From: Streptomyces sp. NRRL F-5135
GTDB lineage: Bacteria > Actinomycetota > Actinomycetes > Streptomycetales > Streptomycetaceae
Reading direction: 5' to 3'
DNA: 64,000 nt
Assembly: GCF_000719775.1 (NCBI RefSeq)
Contig: NZ_JOHR01000015.1
Location: 1-64,000, forward strand
Shown: positions 34,653-42,937 of the stretch, piece after piece
Layout: each line of letters begins with the position of its first letter
Position numbering within the stretch: position 1 is the first letter of the stretch
Made by a program: the position numbers and the translations under genes
Notes under the pieces: generated by a model
Seen by the model: the letters and a program-made list of their open reading frames with translations, nothing else
Told to the model about the DNA's origin: nothing
Databases searched by the model: none

Positions 34653-35734
34653 GAACGGCCCTCGTCATCGGCACCGGGCTGATCGGCACCTCGGCGGCGC
34701 TCGCACTCGCCGGCCGCGGGGTCACCGTCCACCTCCGTGACCACGACACCACCCGGGCCCGTACGGCCGCCGCGCTGGGCGCGGGCACCGACGAGGCGCC
34801 CGAGGGCCCCGTGGACCTCGCGCTGATCGCCGTACCGCCCACGCATGTCGCGGGCACGCTCGCCGAGGCCATGCGCGCCGGTGCCGCCCACGGCTACCTG
34901 GACGTCGCCAGCGTCAAGGGCGGTCCCCAGCGGGAGCTGGCCGCGCTGGGTCTCGACCTCTCCTCGTACATCGGCACGCACCCGATGGCGGGCAAGGAAC
35001 GCTCGGGGCCGCTGGCGGCGACCGCGGACCTCTTCGAGGGCCGCCCCTGGGTGCTGACACCGACGTCCGACACCGACACGGAGGTGCTCAACCTCGCCCT
35101 GGAGCTGGTGGCGCTCTGCCGCGCCGTCCCGGTCGTGATGGACGCCGACGCCCATGACCGCGCGGTCGCGCTCGTCTCGCACACTCCGCAGCTGCTGTCC
35201 TCGATGGTGGCCGCGCGGCTGGAGGGGGCGGACGACACCGCGGTCCGGCTGTGCGGTCAGGGCATCCGGGACGTCACCCGGATCGCGGCCTCCGAGCCCG
35301 CGATGTGGGTCGAGATCCTGTCCGCGAACGCGGGCCCGGTCGCCGACGTGCTGGCCGGTGTCGCCGCCGACCTCGAGGCGACGGTGGAGTCCCTGCGCGC
35401 GCTCCAGTCGGCTGACGAGGCCAAGCGGGACGGGGGCACCGCCGGTGTGGCGGACGTCCTGCGGCGCGGCAACGCGGGCCGGTCGCGGATACCGGGCAAG
35501 CACGGGGCCGCCCCGGCGGCGTACGAGGTCGTCGCGGTCCTGGTCAGCGACCAGCCGGGCGAGCTGGCCCGGATCTTCGCCGACGCGGGGCGCGCGGGCG
35601 TCAACGTCGAGGACGTCCGCATCGAGCACGCGACGGGACAGCAGGCGGGCCTGGTCCAGGTGATGGTGGACCCGGCGGCGGCACCGGTGCTTGCGGCGGC
35701 GCTGCGGGAGCGGGGCTGGTCGATCCGCCAGTAG
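34649..35734 (+). CDS. tyrA: prephenate dehydrogenase with C-terminal ACT domain
   Basis: The 361-residue protein starts with an NAD(P)-binding loop (ALVIGTGLIGTSAALALAGRG), then the prephenate dehydrogenase body with VASVKGGPQREL, the GTHPMAGKERSGP active-site segment (catalytic His) and ALVSHTPQLLSS. From about residue 290 an ACT domain (YEVVAVLVSDQPGELARIFADAGRAGVNVEDVRIEH by parts) suggests feedback control by an amino acid, probably tyrosine. Translational overlap with aroH couples consecutive reactions. Confidence 0.95.
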   Translation: MRTALVIGTGLIGTSAALALAGRGVTVHLRDHDTTRARTAAALGAGTDEAPEGPVDLALIAVPPTHVAGTLAEAMRAGAAHGYLDVASVKGGPQRELAALGLDLSSYIGTHPMAGKERSGPLAATADLFEGRPWVLTPTSDTDTEVLNLALELVALCRAVPVVMDADAHDRAVALVSHTPQLLSSMVAARLEGADDTAVRLCGQGIRDVTRIAASEPAMWVEILSANAGPVADVLAGVAADLEATVESLRALQSADEAKRDGGTAGVADVLRRGNAGRSRIPGKHGAAPAAYEVVAVLVSDQPGELARIFADAGRAGVNVEDVRIEHATGQQAGLVQVMVDPAAAPVLAAALRERGWSIRQ

Positions 35735-35976
35735 CGGACCACCCGCCCCGGCACGGTTCCCGGGCATACGAACACCTCCGGTGCGGGGCGGGGCACAGTC
35801 CCGTCCCGGAGCTGAGGCGCGTCCCCGGGCCCGCGCCCGGGCATCCTCGGGCTCCCGCGCCCCCGGGCGCCCCGAACGGGTGCGTGGGCCGGGGCGTGCA
35901 CTCGGTAACCTTGTGCCGGGGGCACACCGACGTCCCCACTCCGCCACCCCGTGAACCAGGAAGGTGCTCGCCCCCC

Positions 35977-36690
35977 GTGGAAACAGGAGCAACCCCCGCC
36001 CGGACCGCCCCGGCCGCAGTGATCGTCGCCATCGACGGGCCCTCGGGCACGGGCAAGTCGAGCACCTCGAAGGCCGTGGCCGCCCAGCTCGGGCTGAGCT
36101 ATCTGGATACCGGTGCCCAGTACCGCGCGATGACCTGGTGGATGATCAGCAACGGCGTCGACGTCGGGGACCCCGCGGCCATCGCGACCGCCGCCGACAA
36201 GCCCGTCCTGGTCTCCGGGACCGACCCGGCCGCCCCCACCATCACCGTGGACGGCGCGGACGCCTCGGGGCCGATCCGTACCCGGGAGGTCACCTCCCAC
36301 GTCAGCGCGGTGAGCGCCGTGCCCGAGGTACGGACCGTGATCACGGAGCTCCAGCGCTCCATCGCGGCCGCCGCGGCGGGCGGCATCGTGGTCGAGGGCC
36401 GCGACATCGGGACGACCGTACTGCCGGACGCCGACCTCAAGATCTTCCTCACCGCCTCGCCCGAGGCGCGCGCCGCCCGCCGCAGCGGCGAGCTGAAGGG
36501 CAAGGAGGCGGCCGACGTCGCCACCACCCGCGAGGCGCTGATCAAGCGGGACGCGGCCGACGCCGGCCGCAAGACCTCGCCGCTCGCCAAGGCCGCCGAC
36601 GCGGTCGAGGTGGACACCACCGACCTCACGCTCCAGCAGGTCGTCGAGTGCGTCGTCACCCTGGTCGAGGAGAAGCGGGCCGCCAAGTGA
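35977..36690 (+). CDS. cmk: cytidylate kinase
   Basis: The 237-residue kinase has Walker A IDGPSGTGKSSTSK near residues 18-30, the YLDTGAQYRAMTWW substrate segment, GIVVEGRDIGTTVLPDADLKIFLTAS and the RxxRD-type lid region ALIKRDAADAGRKTSPL. It phosphorylates CMP and dCMP. GTG 35977 was chosen because it directly precedes conserved sequence; the ribosome site AGGAAGG is about 13 bases away, somewhat far. The stop overlaps the next start (GTGA). cmk next to der is conserved in actinobacteria. Confidence 0.94.
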   Translation: METGATPARTAPAAVIVAIDGPSGTGKSSTSKAVAAQLGLSYLDTGAQYRAMTWWMISNGVDVGDPAAIATAADKPVLVSGTDPAAPTITVDGADASGPIRTREVTSHVSAVSAVPEVRTVITELQRSIAAAAAGGIVVEGRDIGTTVLPDADLKIFLTASPEARAARRSGELKGKEAADVATTREALIKRDAADAGRKTSPLAKAADAVEVDTTDLTLQQVVECVVTLVEEKRAAK

Positions 36691-37361
36691 GCACGGCCAC
36701 GACGGCGCCGGTGACGGGCGGTGGGCCGTCCTCGAAGGGGGCGGCCGTCGGGCGCGGCATCGGCATCGGGCTGATGTACGGTCTGTGGAAGCCGCGTGTC
36801 CTCGGCTCCTGGCGGGTCCCCTCGGCCGGCCCCGTCATCCTCGCCGTCAACCACGCGCACAACCTGGACGGCCCGATGCTGATGGGCACCGCGCCCAGGC
36901 CGGTGCACTTCCTGATCAAGAAGGAAGCCTTCATCGGCCCGCTCGACCCGTTCCTGCGGGGCATCGGGCAGCTGAAGGTCGACCGCGAGGTCACCGACCG
37001 CACCGCGATCACCGACGCCCTCGCGGTGCTCCGCGGCGGCGGGGTACTGGGGATCTTCCCCGAGGGCACCCGGGGCGAGGGGGACTTCGCCTCGCTGCGC
37101 GCCGGCCTCGCGTACTTCGCCGTACGCTCGGGCGCGCCGATCGTGCCGGTCGCCGTCCTGGGAAGCACGGACCGGCCCGGACGGTTGGTCAAGGCACTGC
37201 CCGCGCTGCGCAGCCGCGTGGACGTGGTCTTCGGCGACCCGTTCCAGGCCGGGCCCCCCGGCGGCCGGCGCACCCGCAAGGCGCTGGACGAGGCCACCGA
37301 ACGGATCCAGGGGCGGCTGACCGCCCACCTGGAAAACGCCAGGCGCTTCACCGGGCGCTGA
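36687..37361 (+). CDS. 1-acylglycerol-3-phosphate acyltransferase (PlsC-like)
   Basis: The 224-residue protein carries the acyltransferase motifs NHAHNLDGP (the His/Asp pair in N-H-x4-D form) near residue 57, the substrate-binding FPEGTRGEGDF near 127 and VPVAVLGSTDRPG near 155. It belongs to the PlsC family that transfers acyl groups to lysophosphatidate in the inner leaflet. Only weak hydrophobic segments are present. Actinobacterial genomes often have this gene between cmk and der; the start overlaps the cmk stop by four bases. Confidence 0.92.
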   Translation: MSTATTAPVTGGGPSSKGAAVGRGIGIGLMYGLWKPRVLGSWRVPSAGPVILAVNHAHNLDGPMLMGTAPRPVHFLIKKEAFIGPLDPFLRGIGQLKVDREVTDRTAITDALAVLRGGGVLGIFPEGTRGEGDFASLRAGLAYFAVRSGAPIVPVAVLGSTDRPGRLVKALPALRSRVDVVFGDPFQAGPPGGRRTRKALDEATERIQGRLTAHLENARRFTGR

Positions 37362-37454
37362 GGCATGGTGCATGCGGCAGGTTCCACCAGCACGACCGAG
37401 TAGTGCTCCCGCGTACGGCGGGGCACCGATCACGATGAACGAGGTACGGACTTC

Positions 37455-38915
37455 ATGAACGACCAGATCGACTCCGGCGACGAGCACGGAGAGCTTGGCG
37501 ACGCCGAGTTCGCGGAGTTCATGGAGCTTGCCGCGCAGGAGGGTTTCGAGGCCGAGGAGGTCGAGGGCGCCATCGGCGAGGCCGGCCACGGCCCGCTGCC
37601 CGTCCTCGCCGTCGTCGGCCGCCCCAACGTCGGCAAGTCGACGCTCGTGAACCGGATCATCGGGCGCCGCGAGGCGGTCGTCGAGGACAAGCCGGGCGTC
37701 ACCCGGGACCGCGTCACCTACGAGGCCGAGTGGGCCGGCCGCCGCTTCAAGGTGGTCGACACCGGCGGCTGGGAGCAGGACGTCCTGGGCATCGACGCCT
37801 CCGTCGCCGCACAGGCCGAGTACGCGATCGAGGCCGCCGACGCGGTCGTCTTCGTCGTGGACGCCACGGTCGGCGCGACCGACACCGACGAGGCCGTGGT
37901 CAAACTGCTGCGCCGGGCCGGCAAGCCCGTCGTGCTGTGCGCCAACAAGGTCGACGGACAGAGCGGCGAGGCGGACGCCGCGATGCTCTGGTCGCTGGGG
38001 CTCGGCGAGCCGCACCCGGTCTCCGCGCTGCACGGCCGGGGCACGGGCGACATGCTGGACGCGGTGCTGGAGGCCCTGCCCGACGCGCCCGCGCAGACCT
38101 TCGGCAACACCGTCGGCGGCCCGCGCCGCGTCGCGCTCATCGGACGGCCCAACGTCGGCAAGTCCTCGCTGCTCAACAAGGTCGCGGGCGAGGACCGGGT
38201 GGTCGTCGACGCACTGGCGGGCACCACGCGCGACCCGGTCGACGAACTGATCGAACTCGGCGGCAAGGTGTGGAAGTTCGTGGACACCGCCGGCATCCGC
38301 CGCCGGGTCCACCTCCAGGCCGGCGCCGACTACTACGCGTCGTTGCGCACCGCCGCCGCCGTCGAGAAGGCGGAGGTCGCCGTCGTACTGATCGACACCA
38401 GCGAGTCCATCAGCGTCCAGGACCAGCGGATCATCACGATGGCCGTCGAGGCGGGCCGCGCGCTGGTCATCGCGTACAACAAGTGGGACACGCTGGACGA
38501 GGAGCGCCGCTACTACCTGGAGCGCGAGATCGAGACGGAGCTCGGGCAGATCGCCTGGGCGCCCCGGGTCAATGTCTCGGCCCGCACCGGCCGCCACATG
38601 GAGAAGCTGGTGCCGGCGATCGAGACCGCCCTGGCGGGCTGGGAGACCCGGGTCCCGACGGGCCGGCTGAACGCCTTCCTCGGCGAACTCGTCGCCGCCC
38701 ACCCGCACCCGATCCGGGGCGGCAAGCAGCCCCGGATCCTGTTCGGTACGCAGGCGGGGACGAAGCCGCCGCGCTTCGTGCTCTTCGCCTCGGGCTTCAT
38801 CGAGCACGGCTACCGGCGCTTCGTGGAGCGGCGGCTGCGCGAGGAGTTCGGCTTCGAGGGCACGCCGATCCACATCTCCGTACGGGTGCGGGAGAAGCGT
38901 GGCCGCAAGAAGTGA
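37455..38915 (+). CDS. der: GTPase Der (EngA), ribosome assembly
   Basis: The 486-residue protein contains two GTPase domains in tandem, each with its P-loop (GRPNVGKST near residue 56 and GRPNVGKSS near 230), G3 DTGG / DTAG, and G4 NKVD / NKWD, plus the C-terminal KH-like domain ([17 protein letters not shown] ... [19 protein letters not shown]). Der acts in 50S subunit maturation. An acidic 45-residue N-terminal extension precedes the first G domain. An extra out-of-frame ATGAACGA at 37436 resembles the true start region. A long perfect terminator follows. Confidence 0.96.
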   Translation: MNDQIDSGDEHGELGDAEFAEFMELAAQEGFEAEEVEGAIGEAGHGPLPVLAVVGRPNVGKSTLVNRIIGRREAVVEDKPGVTRDRVTYEAEWAGRRFKVVDTGGWEQDVLGIDASVAAQAEYAIEAADAVVFVVDATVGATDTDEAVVKLLRRAGKPVVLCANKVDGQSGEADAAMLWSLGLGEPHPVSALHGRGTGDMLDAVLEALPDAPAQTFGNTVGGPRRVALIGRPNVGKSSLLNKVAGEDRVVVDALAGTTRDPVDELIELGGKVWKFVDTAGIRRRVHLQAGADYYASLRTAAAVEKAEVAVVLIDTSESISVQDQRIITMAVEAGRALVIAYNKWDTLDEERRYYLEREIETELGQIAWAPRVNVSARTGRHMEKLVPAIETALAGWETRVPTGRLNAFLGELVAAHPHPIRGGKQPRILFGTQAGTKPPRFVLFASGFIEHGYRRFVERRLREEFGFEGTPIHISVRVREKRGRKK

Positions 38916-38931
38916 CACCGGATGACCCCGG

Positions 38932-38989
38932 AAAGCCGTGGGGCCCGGCAGGAACGTGTGAAAGCGTCCCTGCCGGGCCCCACGGCTTT
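38932..38989. terminator. strong hairpin after der (convergent genes)
   Basis: Bases 38932-38952 pair perfectly with 38969-38989 (21 bases, AAAGCCGTGGGGCCCGGCAGG on the left arm trimmed by one here), with partial further pairing in the loop. The left end is A-rich and the right end is CTTT, so it can act in both directions between der and the minus-strand gene at 39061. Confidence 0.92.
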
Positions 38990-39060
38990 GGATGTCGCCC
39001 GGGCGGGTGGGGCCCGGCCGTCCACCTGTCCGCGCGATCTCTCAGCGCCGTTCCCGTGCG

Positions 39061-39648
39061 TCAGATGCCGCGGCGCGGCCCCGGCGGCAGCGCCGGCAGA
39101 TGGCGCCCGGTCGGCTGGCGGGTGTCCCGCTGCCAGGAGCCCAGGTACGCGGTGTGCCCGTGGTCGCCGTGGTTCCCGTACCCGCCGTACCCGCTGTGCG
39201 CGGCGTGCAGACCGGTGCCGAACGCCGTGAAGCCGAGGTTCTCCTCGTTGCTCCGGTCGCCGGGGAGCGCCCGGAAGGACCGCCGCCATTCGGAGTACAG
39301 CGCGTCGTAGATCGGCGTCTCCGAGAAGCCGCTCCGCATGTCCTGGGCGGGGCGCATGGCGGGGATGTGGCTCTGGTACGGCTGGCGCGTGGGGTCGTAT
39401 GAGTGCACGTACGTGCCAACGAATCCACCGCCCGCCGGATGCGGGAGGGCAGCGGAATGGGACCCGGTTGGAGCAGCGGCCGCCGGCGTCCCGCCGGCCG
39501 GGCCACGGCCGGACGGGACGGCGTCGACGGCGTCGGTGCCGGCGCCGCGGACGGGGGTGTGCGCGCCCGTAGGGACCCCGAGGGGCGCGGCCGTGGGAGT
39601 CGTGCCGGGCGCCGCCGCACGGCCGACGGCGCGGGCGGCCCTCGTCAT
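39061..39648 (-). CDS. hypothetical protein with Gly/Tyr/His-rich tail
   Basis: The predicted protein has 195 residues. The N-terminal half is Ala/Pro/Gly-rich. The apparent conserved core is the HSYDPTRQPYQSHIPAMRPAQ to ETPIYDALYSEWRRSFRALPGDRSNEENLGF region, followed by a GYGGYGNHGDHGHTAYLGSWQRDTRQP tail. The ATG is one base after the stop of the upstream minus-strand gene, so they form an operon. I do not recognise a domain or function. Confidence 0.7.
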   Translation of the reverse strand: MTRAARAVGRAAAPGTTPTAAPLGVPTGAHTPVRGAGTDAVDAVPSGRGPAGGTPAAAAPTGSHSAALPHPAGGGFVGTYVHSYDPTRQPYQSHIPAMRPAQDMRSGFSETPIYDALYSEWRRSFRALPGDRSNEENLGFTAFGTGLHAAHSGYGGYGNHGDHGHTAYLGSWQRDTRQPTGRHLPALPPGPRRGI

Positions 39649-39649
39649 G

Positions 39650-40435
39650 TCACGTACCCGCCAGCGGCATGGCCGCGGCGACCAGCCGGCCGTTGACCGC
39701 GGCCTTCTCCAGCGCGTCACGCAGCAGGTCCTCCCTGGGCTGCTGGCCGATGGAGCCGACGGGCGCGGCGAAGACCAGGACCGTGTGCGACTTGTTGGCG
39801 GCGGTCCGCCAGCCCTCGGTGACCTGGAGCGGCTGGTGCGCCTGCCACCAGGCGACCGGACTGCCGCCGCCGGTGCCGGGCTGGAGCACGGCGTGCAGCT
39901 GGCCCATGGCGAGCAGGACCGACCAGCCGGGCAGCGGCGAGGGTGTCCGGTTCAGATCGGCGACCGGCCGGAAGCCCTGCTCGATCAGCAGTTGGAGGAA
40001 CTCGTCGGTGGTCCCGCCCGAGCCGGGCCGGGCGATCGGCGCGGTCGGCTCGACGACCAGCGCGGGGTGCAGCTCGTCCTCGATCAGCACCAAGCCGCTG
40101 GTGACGCCCAGGACCGCCTGGCCGGGGGCGGCGTCGGGCACTTCCGGCCTCCGCTGCTCGCCACCGGTGATGCTGCGGACCGCGCCCTGGAGCTGTTCCT
40201 CGGCGACCTGGACGACCTGGGAGGGGATGCAGGTGGCATGGGCGAAGGCGAGCACGGCCGTCTCGTCGCCCACGAACAGGACGGTGCTGGTCCGCTCCTG
40301 CTCGCAGTCGCCGGGCGTCCGGCAGGAGGTGCAGTCGTAGCTTCCCGGGGAGTTCTCCCCGGCGAGCAGCCGGTCGGCTTCTTCGTCGCCGATCTCGGCG
40401 CGTACGTCCTCGCTGACGTCGAGCATGCGCGGCAC
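39650..40435 (-). CDS. conserved Streptomyces protein of unknown function
   Basis: The 261-residue protein begins MPRMLDVSEDVRAEIGDEEADRLL, followed by YDCTSCRTPGDCEQERTSTVLF, with a CxxC and a third Cys that could bind metal. The remaining sequence has alternating strands (TAVLAFAHATCIPSQVV; ALVVEPTAPIARPG; GWSVLLAMGQLHAVLQPG). No signal peptide or membrane segment is visible. Start GTG 40435 has a GAGGAG site seven bases upstream. It is followed at one-base distance by the next minus-strand gene. Function unknown. Confidence 0.8.
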   Translation of the reverse strand: MPRMLDVSEDVRAEIGDEEADRLLAGENSPGSYDCTSCRTPGDCEQERTSTVLFVGDETAVLAFAHATCIPSQVVQVAEEQLQGAVRSITGGEQRRPEVPDAAPGQAVLGVTSGLVLIEDELHPALVVEPTAPIARPGSGGTTDEFLQLLIEQGFRPVADLNRTPSPLPGWSVLLAMGQLHAVLQPGTGGGSPVAWWQAHQPLQVTEGWRTAANKSHTVLVFAAPVGSIGQQPREDLLRDALEKAAVNGRLVAAAMPLAGT

Positions 40436-40789
40436 GGGGTGGCTCCTCGAACTCGGTGTGTGGGCCGGGCCGTTCCCGGCTCGTAAACCGGGCTGTTCCC
40501 GGCTCGTAAAGGCACAACGGGCGAGTCATGGCCCGGGTCACGCACAAAGGGGTACGGAAATCGAACCATCCGCCGCATCGGGCGGGCCCCGGCGGGAGCG
40601 GTTCGTTCCCGCGCCGTTCACGTCTCGTTCCGGTCTCATCCGGGTTCCTGTCATGGCACGGGATCGCAAAGATCCACTTCGGGCGGGCAACCCCCGGCGC
40701 CGGTCCGCGTCTAACGGGTCGGCCGACACGGCAGGCCGCACTCGTCCATGGCGGACGGAGCCGTGAGAACCAGGAGGACCCGGCAAGAC
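40436..40789. other. divergent intergenic region with no gene
   Basis: This 354-base stretch separates the minus-strand hypothetical gene from the GT4 gene. It contains a 23-base tandem repeat close to the minus-strand start (listed separately) and an AGGAGGA ribosome site for the GT4 gene near 40770. No terminator, tRNA or operator was recognised otherwise. Confidence 0.6.
40467..40512 (-). repeat. 23-bp direct repeat, two tandem copies
   Basis: Copies at 40467-40489 and 40490-40512 share 20 of 23 bases, including GTTCCCGGCTCGTAAA exactly. They lie about 30-75 bases upstream of the minus-strand GTG at 40435, in the position of promoter or leader elements. They may be tandem binding sites (two turns of helix apart) or a simple duplication. 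Confidence 0.75.
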
Positions 40790-42076
40790 ATGCGCATATC
40801 GTTTCTGCTGCACAACGCCTACGGCATCGGGGGCACGATCCGTACGACGTTCACCACCGCCGGGACCCTGGCCGCCGCAGACCATGACGTGGAGATCGTC
40901 TCGGTCTTCCGCCACCGCGACGCGCCGGCCCTGGGCGCTCCCGCGGGGGTTCGCATACGCCACCTGGTCGACCTGCGCCGCAACACCCCCGGCTACGAGG
41001 GCGACCACCCGGAGCACGCCCGCCCGGCCCGGGTCTTCCCGCGCGGGGACGGCCGGCACCGCCAGTACAGCCGCCTCACCGACGCCAGGATCGGCGACCA
41101 CCTGCGCTCGCTGGAGGCGGACGTGGTGGTCGGCACCCGCCCCGGCCTCAACGTGCACATCGCCCTGCAGGCCCCCCGCCGCCTGGTACGGGTCGGGCAG
41201 GAGCACCTCACCCTGGAGGGCCACAGTGCCCGGCTGCGCCGCGAACTGGCGCACCGCTACCGACTGCTGGACGCCGTCACCACCGTCACCGAGACCGACG
41301 CGCGTTCCTACCGCGGCCGGCTGCGGCTGCCCGGCGTACGCATAGAGGCCGTGCACAACGCCGTGCCCGCGCCCGCCGTCGCCCCCTCGGACTCCACCGG
41401 CAAGTACGTCGTCGCGGCCGGCCGGCTCACCCGCGTCAAACGGTTCGACCTGCTGATACGGGCGTTCGCACAGGTGGCGGCCGTACGCCCGGACTGGCGG
41501 CTGCGGATCTACGGCGGGGGCGAGGCGACGGGCAACGAGAAGGCGAACCTGAACGCGCTCGTGACCGAGCTGGGCCTGTCCGACTCCGTGTTCCTGATGG
41601 GGCCCACGAGTCCCATGGAGCCAGAGTGGGTGAAGGGATCGATCGCGGCCGTCACCTCCAGCCGGGAGCCCTTCGGTATGACCATCGTCGAGGCGATGCG
41701 CTGCGGCCTGCCCGTCGTGGCCACCGACTGCCCGCACGGGCCCGCCGAGATCATCGCGGACGGAGTGGACGGGCGGCTGGTGCCGAACGGCGACGTGGAC
41801 GCGATCGCGGCGGCGCTGATCGACCTGATACAGGACGACGAGGGCCGGCGGCGCATGGGCCGGGCCGCCCTGGACGCCTCGTCCCGGTTCGATCCCTCGC
41901 GCGTCACGGCGCGGCACGAGAAGCTCTTCACCGAACTGCTCGCCGGGGCCCGCGGCTCCGGCTCCGGCCGCACGCTGCGCGACACGCTGAACCGCGGCGG
42001 CAGCGTGGCGTTGGGCGGCTACTACGCCGTCCGCGACCGGGCGGCCGACACCGTCCGGAGCAGACGCAAGGGCTGA
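40790..42076 (+). CDS. GT4 family glycosyltransferase
   Basis: The 428-residue protein has the GT-B N-terminal loop MRISFLLHNAYGIGGTIRTTF, an acceptor domain with VVVGTRPGLNVHIAL, and the donor domain YVVAAGRLTRVKRFDLLIRAF, VFLMGPTSPMEPEWVKGSIAAVTSSREPFGMTIVEAMRCGLPVVATDCPHGPAEII (by parts), the E-x7-E motif of GT4 retaining enzymes. ATG 40790 has AGGAGGA upstream. The final 40 residues are basic. Substrate unknown. It is isolated rather than part of a polysaccharide cluster, as in other Streptomyces. Confidence 0.88.
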   Translation: MRISFLLHNAYGIGGTIRTTFTTAGTLAAADHDVEIVSVFRHRDAPALGAPAGVRIRHLVDLRRNTPGYEGDHPEHARPARVFPRGDGRHRQYSRLTDARIGDHLRSLEADVVVGTRPGLNVHIALQAPRRLVRVGQEHLTLEGHSARLRRELAHRYRLLDAVTTVTETDARSYRGRLRLPGVRIEAVHNAVPAPAVAPSDSTGKYVVAAGRLTRVKRFDLLIRAFAQVAAVRPDWRLRIYGGGEATGNEKANLNALVTELGLSDSVFLMGPTSPMEPEWVKGSIAAVTSSREPFGMTIVEAMRCGLPVVATDCPHGPAEIIADGVDGRLVPNGDVDAIAAALIDLIQDDEGRRRMGRAALDASSRFDPSRVTARHEKLFTELLAGARGSGSGRTLRDTLNRGGSVALGGYYAVRDRAADTVRSRRKG

Positions 42077-42512
42077 CGGAGGGGGACCGGTCCGTCCGGC
42101 CCCGGCCCGGCCCGGGCCCGGGCCCGGCCCCGCATGGCGGTCGGCCCGGACTCGGGTCCGGACACCGGCTTCGGCCGGAACACCTCCCCCCCGCCGGAAC
42201 CCCGTGTCAACCGTCGACGGATCGTGCGGGGAAAACGTGAAATGGCATCCGGTCGTTCAAATGCCGCGAAGGCCGCGGGAGGCCGGTCGCCCGCCTTGTG
42301 ACGGAGAAATTCGGACCGGCTGAATTCATGCGGTCTTTAAAATCGTGGAATTACTCCGTTGAGGGGTGGGGGAGGGCCGAATGAGTGAACTCGCCGACGT
42401 CCGGCGGGGGCCCTGACCCTGTGACAGAAGTGTGACGGTGGGCGGCGGTGAACGCCGTTCCCGGTATCCGTTCCGCTTCCTTCTCCGGATCCGGGCGCCT
42501 ACGGTGAGTGGT
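42077..42512. other. intergenic region without recognised gene
   Basis: The first 100 bases are runs of GGCCCGGGCCC-type sequence, which can fold into strong hairpins and probably end the GT4 transcript. Around 42300-42360 the sequence becomes AT-rich for this genome (GTCTTTAAAATCGTGGAATTACTC), the most likely promoter zone for the I78 inhibitor gene. Nothing coding is supported. Confidence 0.55.
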
Positions 42513-42728
42513 ATGGCACCGATACCGACCCCGCCCGCACAGCCCGCCGACGACCCCGATTCCTATGTCGGTCTCGACGCCGAGGGCGCCGAGCGCCGCG
42601 CCCGGGAGCGGGGCTGGACCACGGTCCGGGCACTGGCGCCGGGCACGATCATCACCATGGAGTTCGTGGTGGGCCGGCTGAACTTCGAGGTGGACGGGGG
42701 CACGGTCGTCCGCTGCTGGCTCGGTTGA
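42513..42728 (+). CDS. peptidase inhibitor I78 family protein
   Basis: The 71-residue protein ends with LAPGTIITMEFVVGRLNFEVDGGTVVRCWLG; the combination of a short helix (EGAERRARERGW), a PG turn, a strand and the final VDGGTVVRCW matches the I78 family, related to potato inhibitor I and Aspergillus elastase inhibitor. Members inhibit serine proteases. Here there is no clear signal peptide. The typical length is about 70 residues, so the gene is complete. A streptogrisin-type serine protease lies 12 kb downstream, but no link is shown. Confidence 0.8.
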   Translation: MAPIPTPPAQPADDPDSYVGLDAEGAERRARERGWTTVRALAPGTIITMEFVVGRLNFEVDGGTVVRCWLG

Positions 42729-42854
42729 ACGAGCCGTCACGAAGCGGCCGGAACAGGTCTGTACGACACGGCTGTACGACGCGTCGGCCGGTCCGGCCGA
42801 ACGGCATCGCGCCGCTCACCGCCCGCCGCTCACCGCCCGCCACTCACCGAACGC

Positions 42855-42885
42855 ACCAGGGCCCCGGCGCCGCCGGGGCCCTGGT
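42855..42885. terminator. bidirectional hairpin between I78 gene and PAP2 gene
   Basis: ACCAGGGCCCCGGCG (42855-42869) is the reverse complement of 42871-42885, with a single-base centre. It lies between the convergent stops and would end both transcripts. Confidence 0.8.
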
Positions 42886-42937
42886 CGTGCGTATGCGGTT
42901 GTCCCCGGGCCGCCCGACAGGCGCCCTCGGTGGGCCC

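Noticed and set aside
36099..38918. 939-codon minus-strand frame opposite cmk, plsC and der
   Set aside because: Antisense shadow of three conserved genes with intact motifs.
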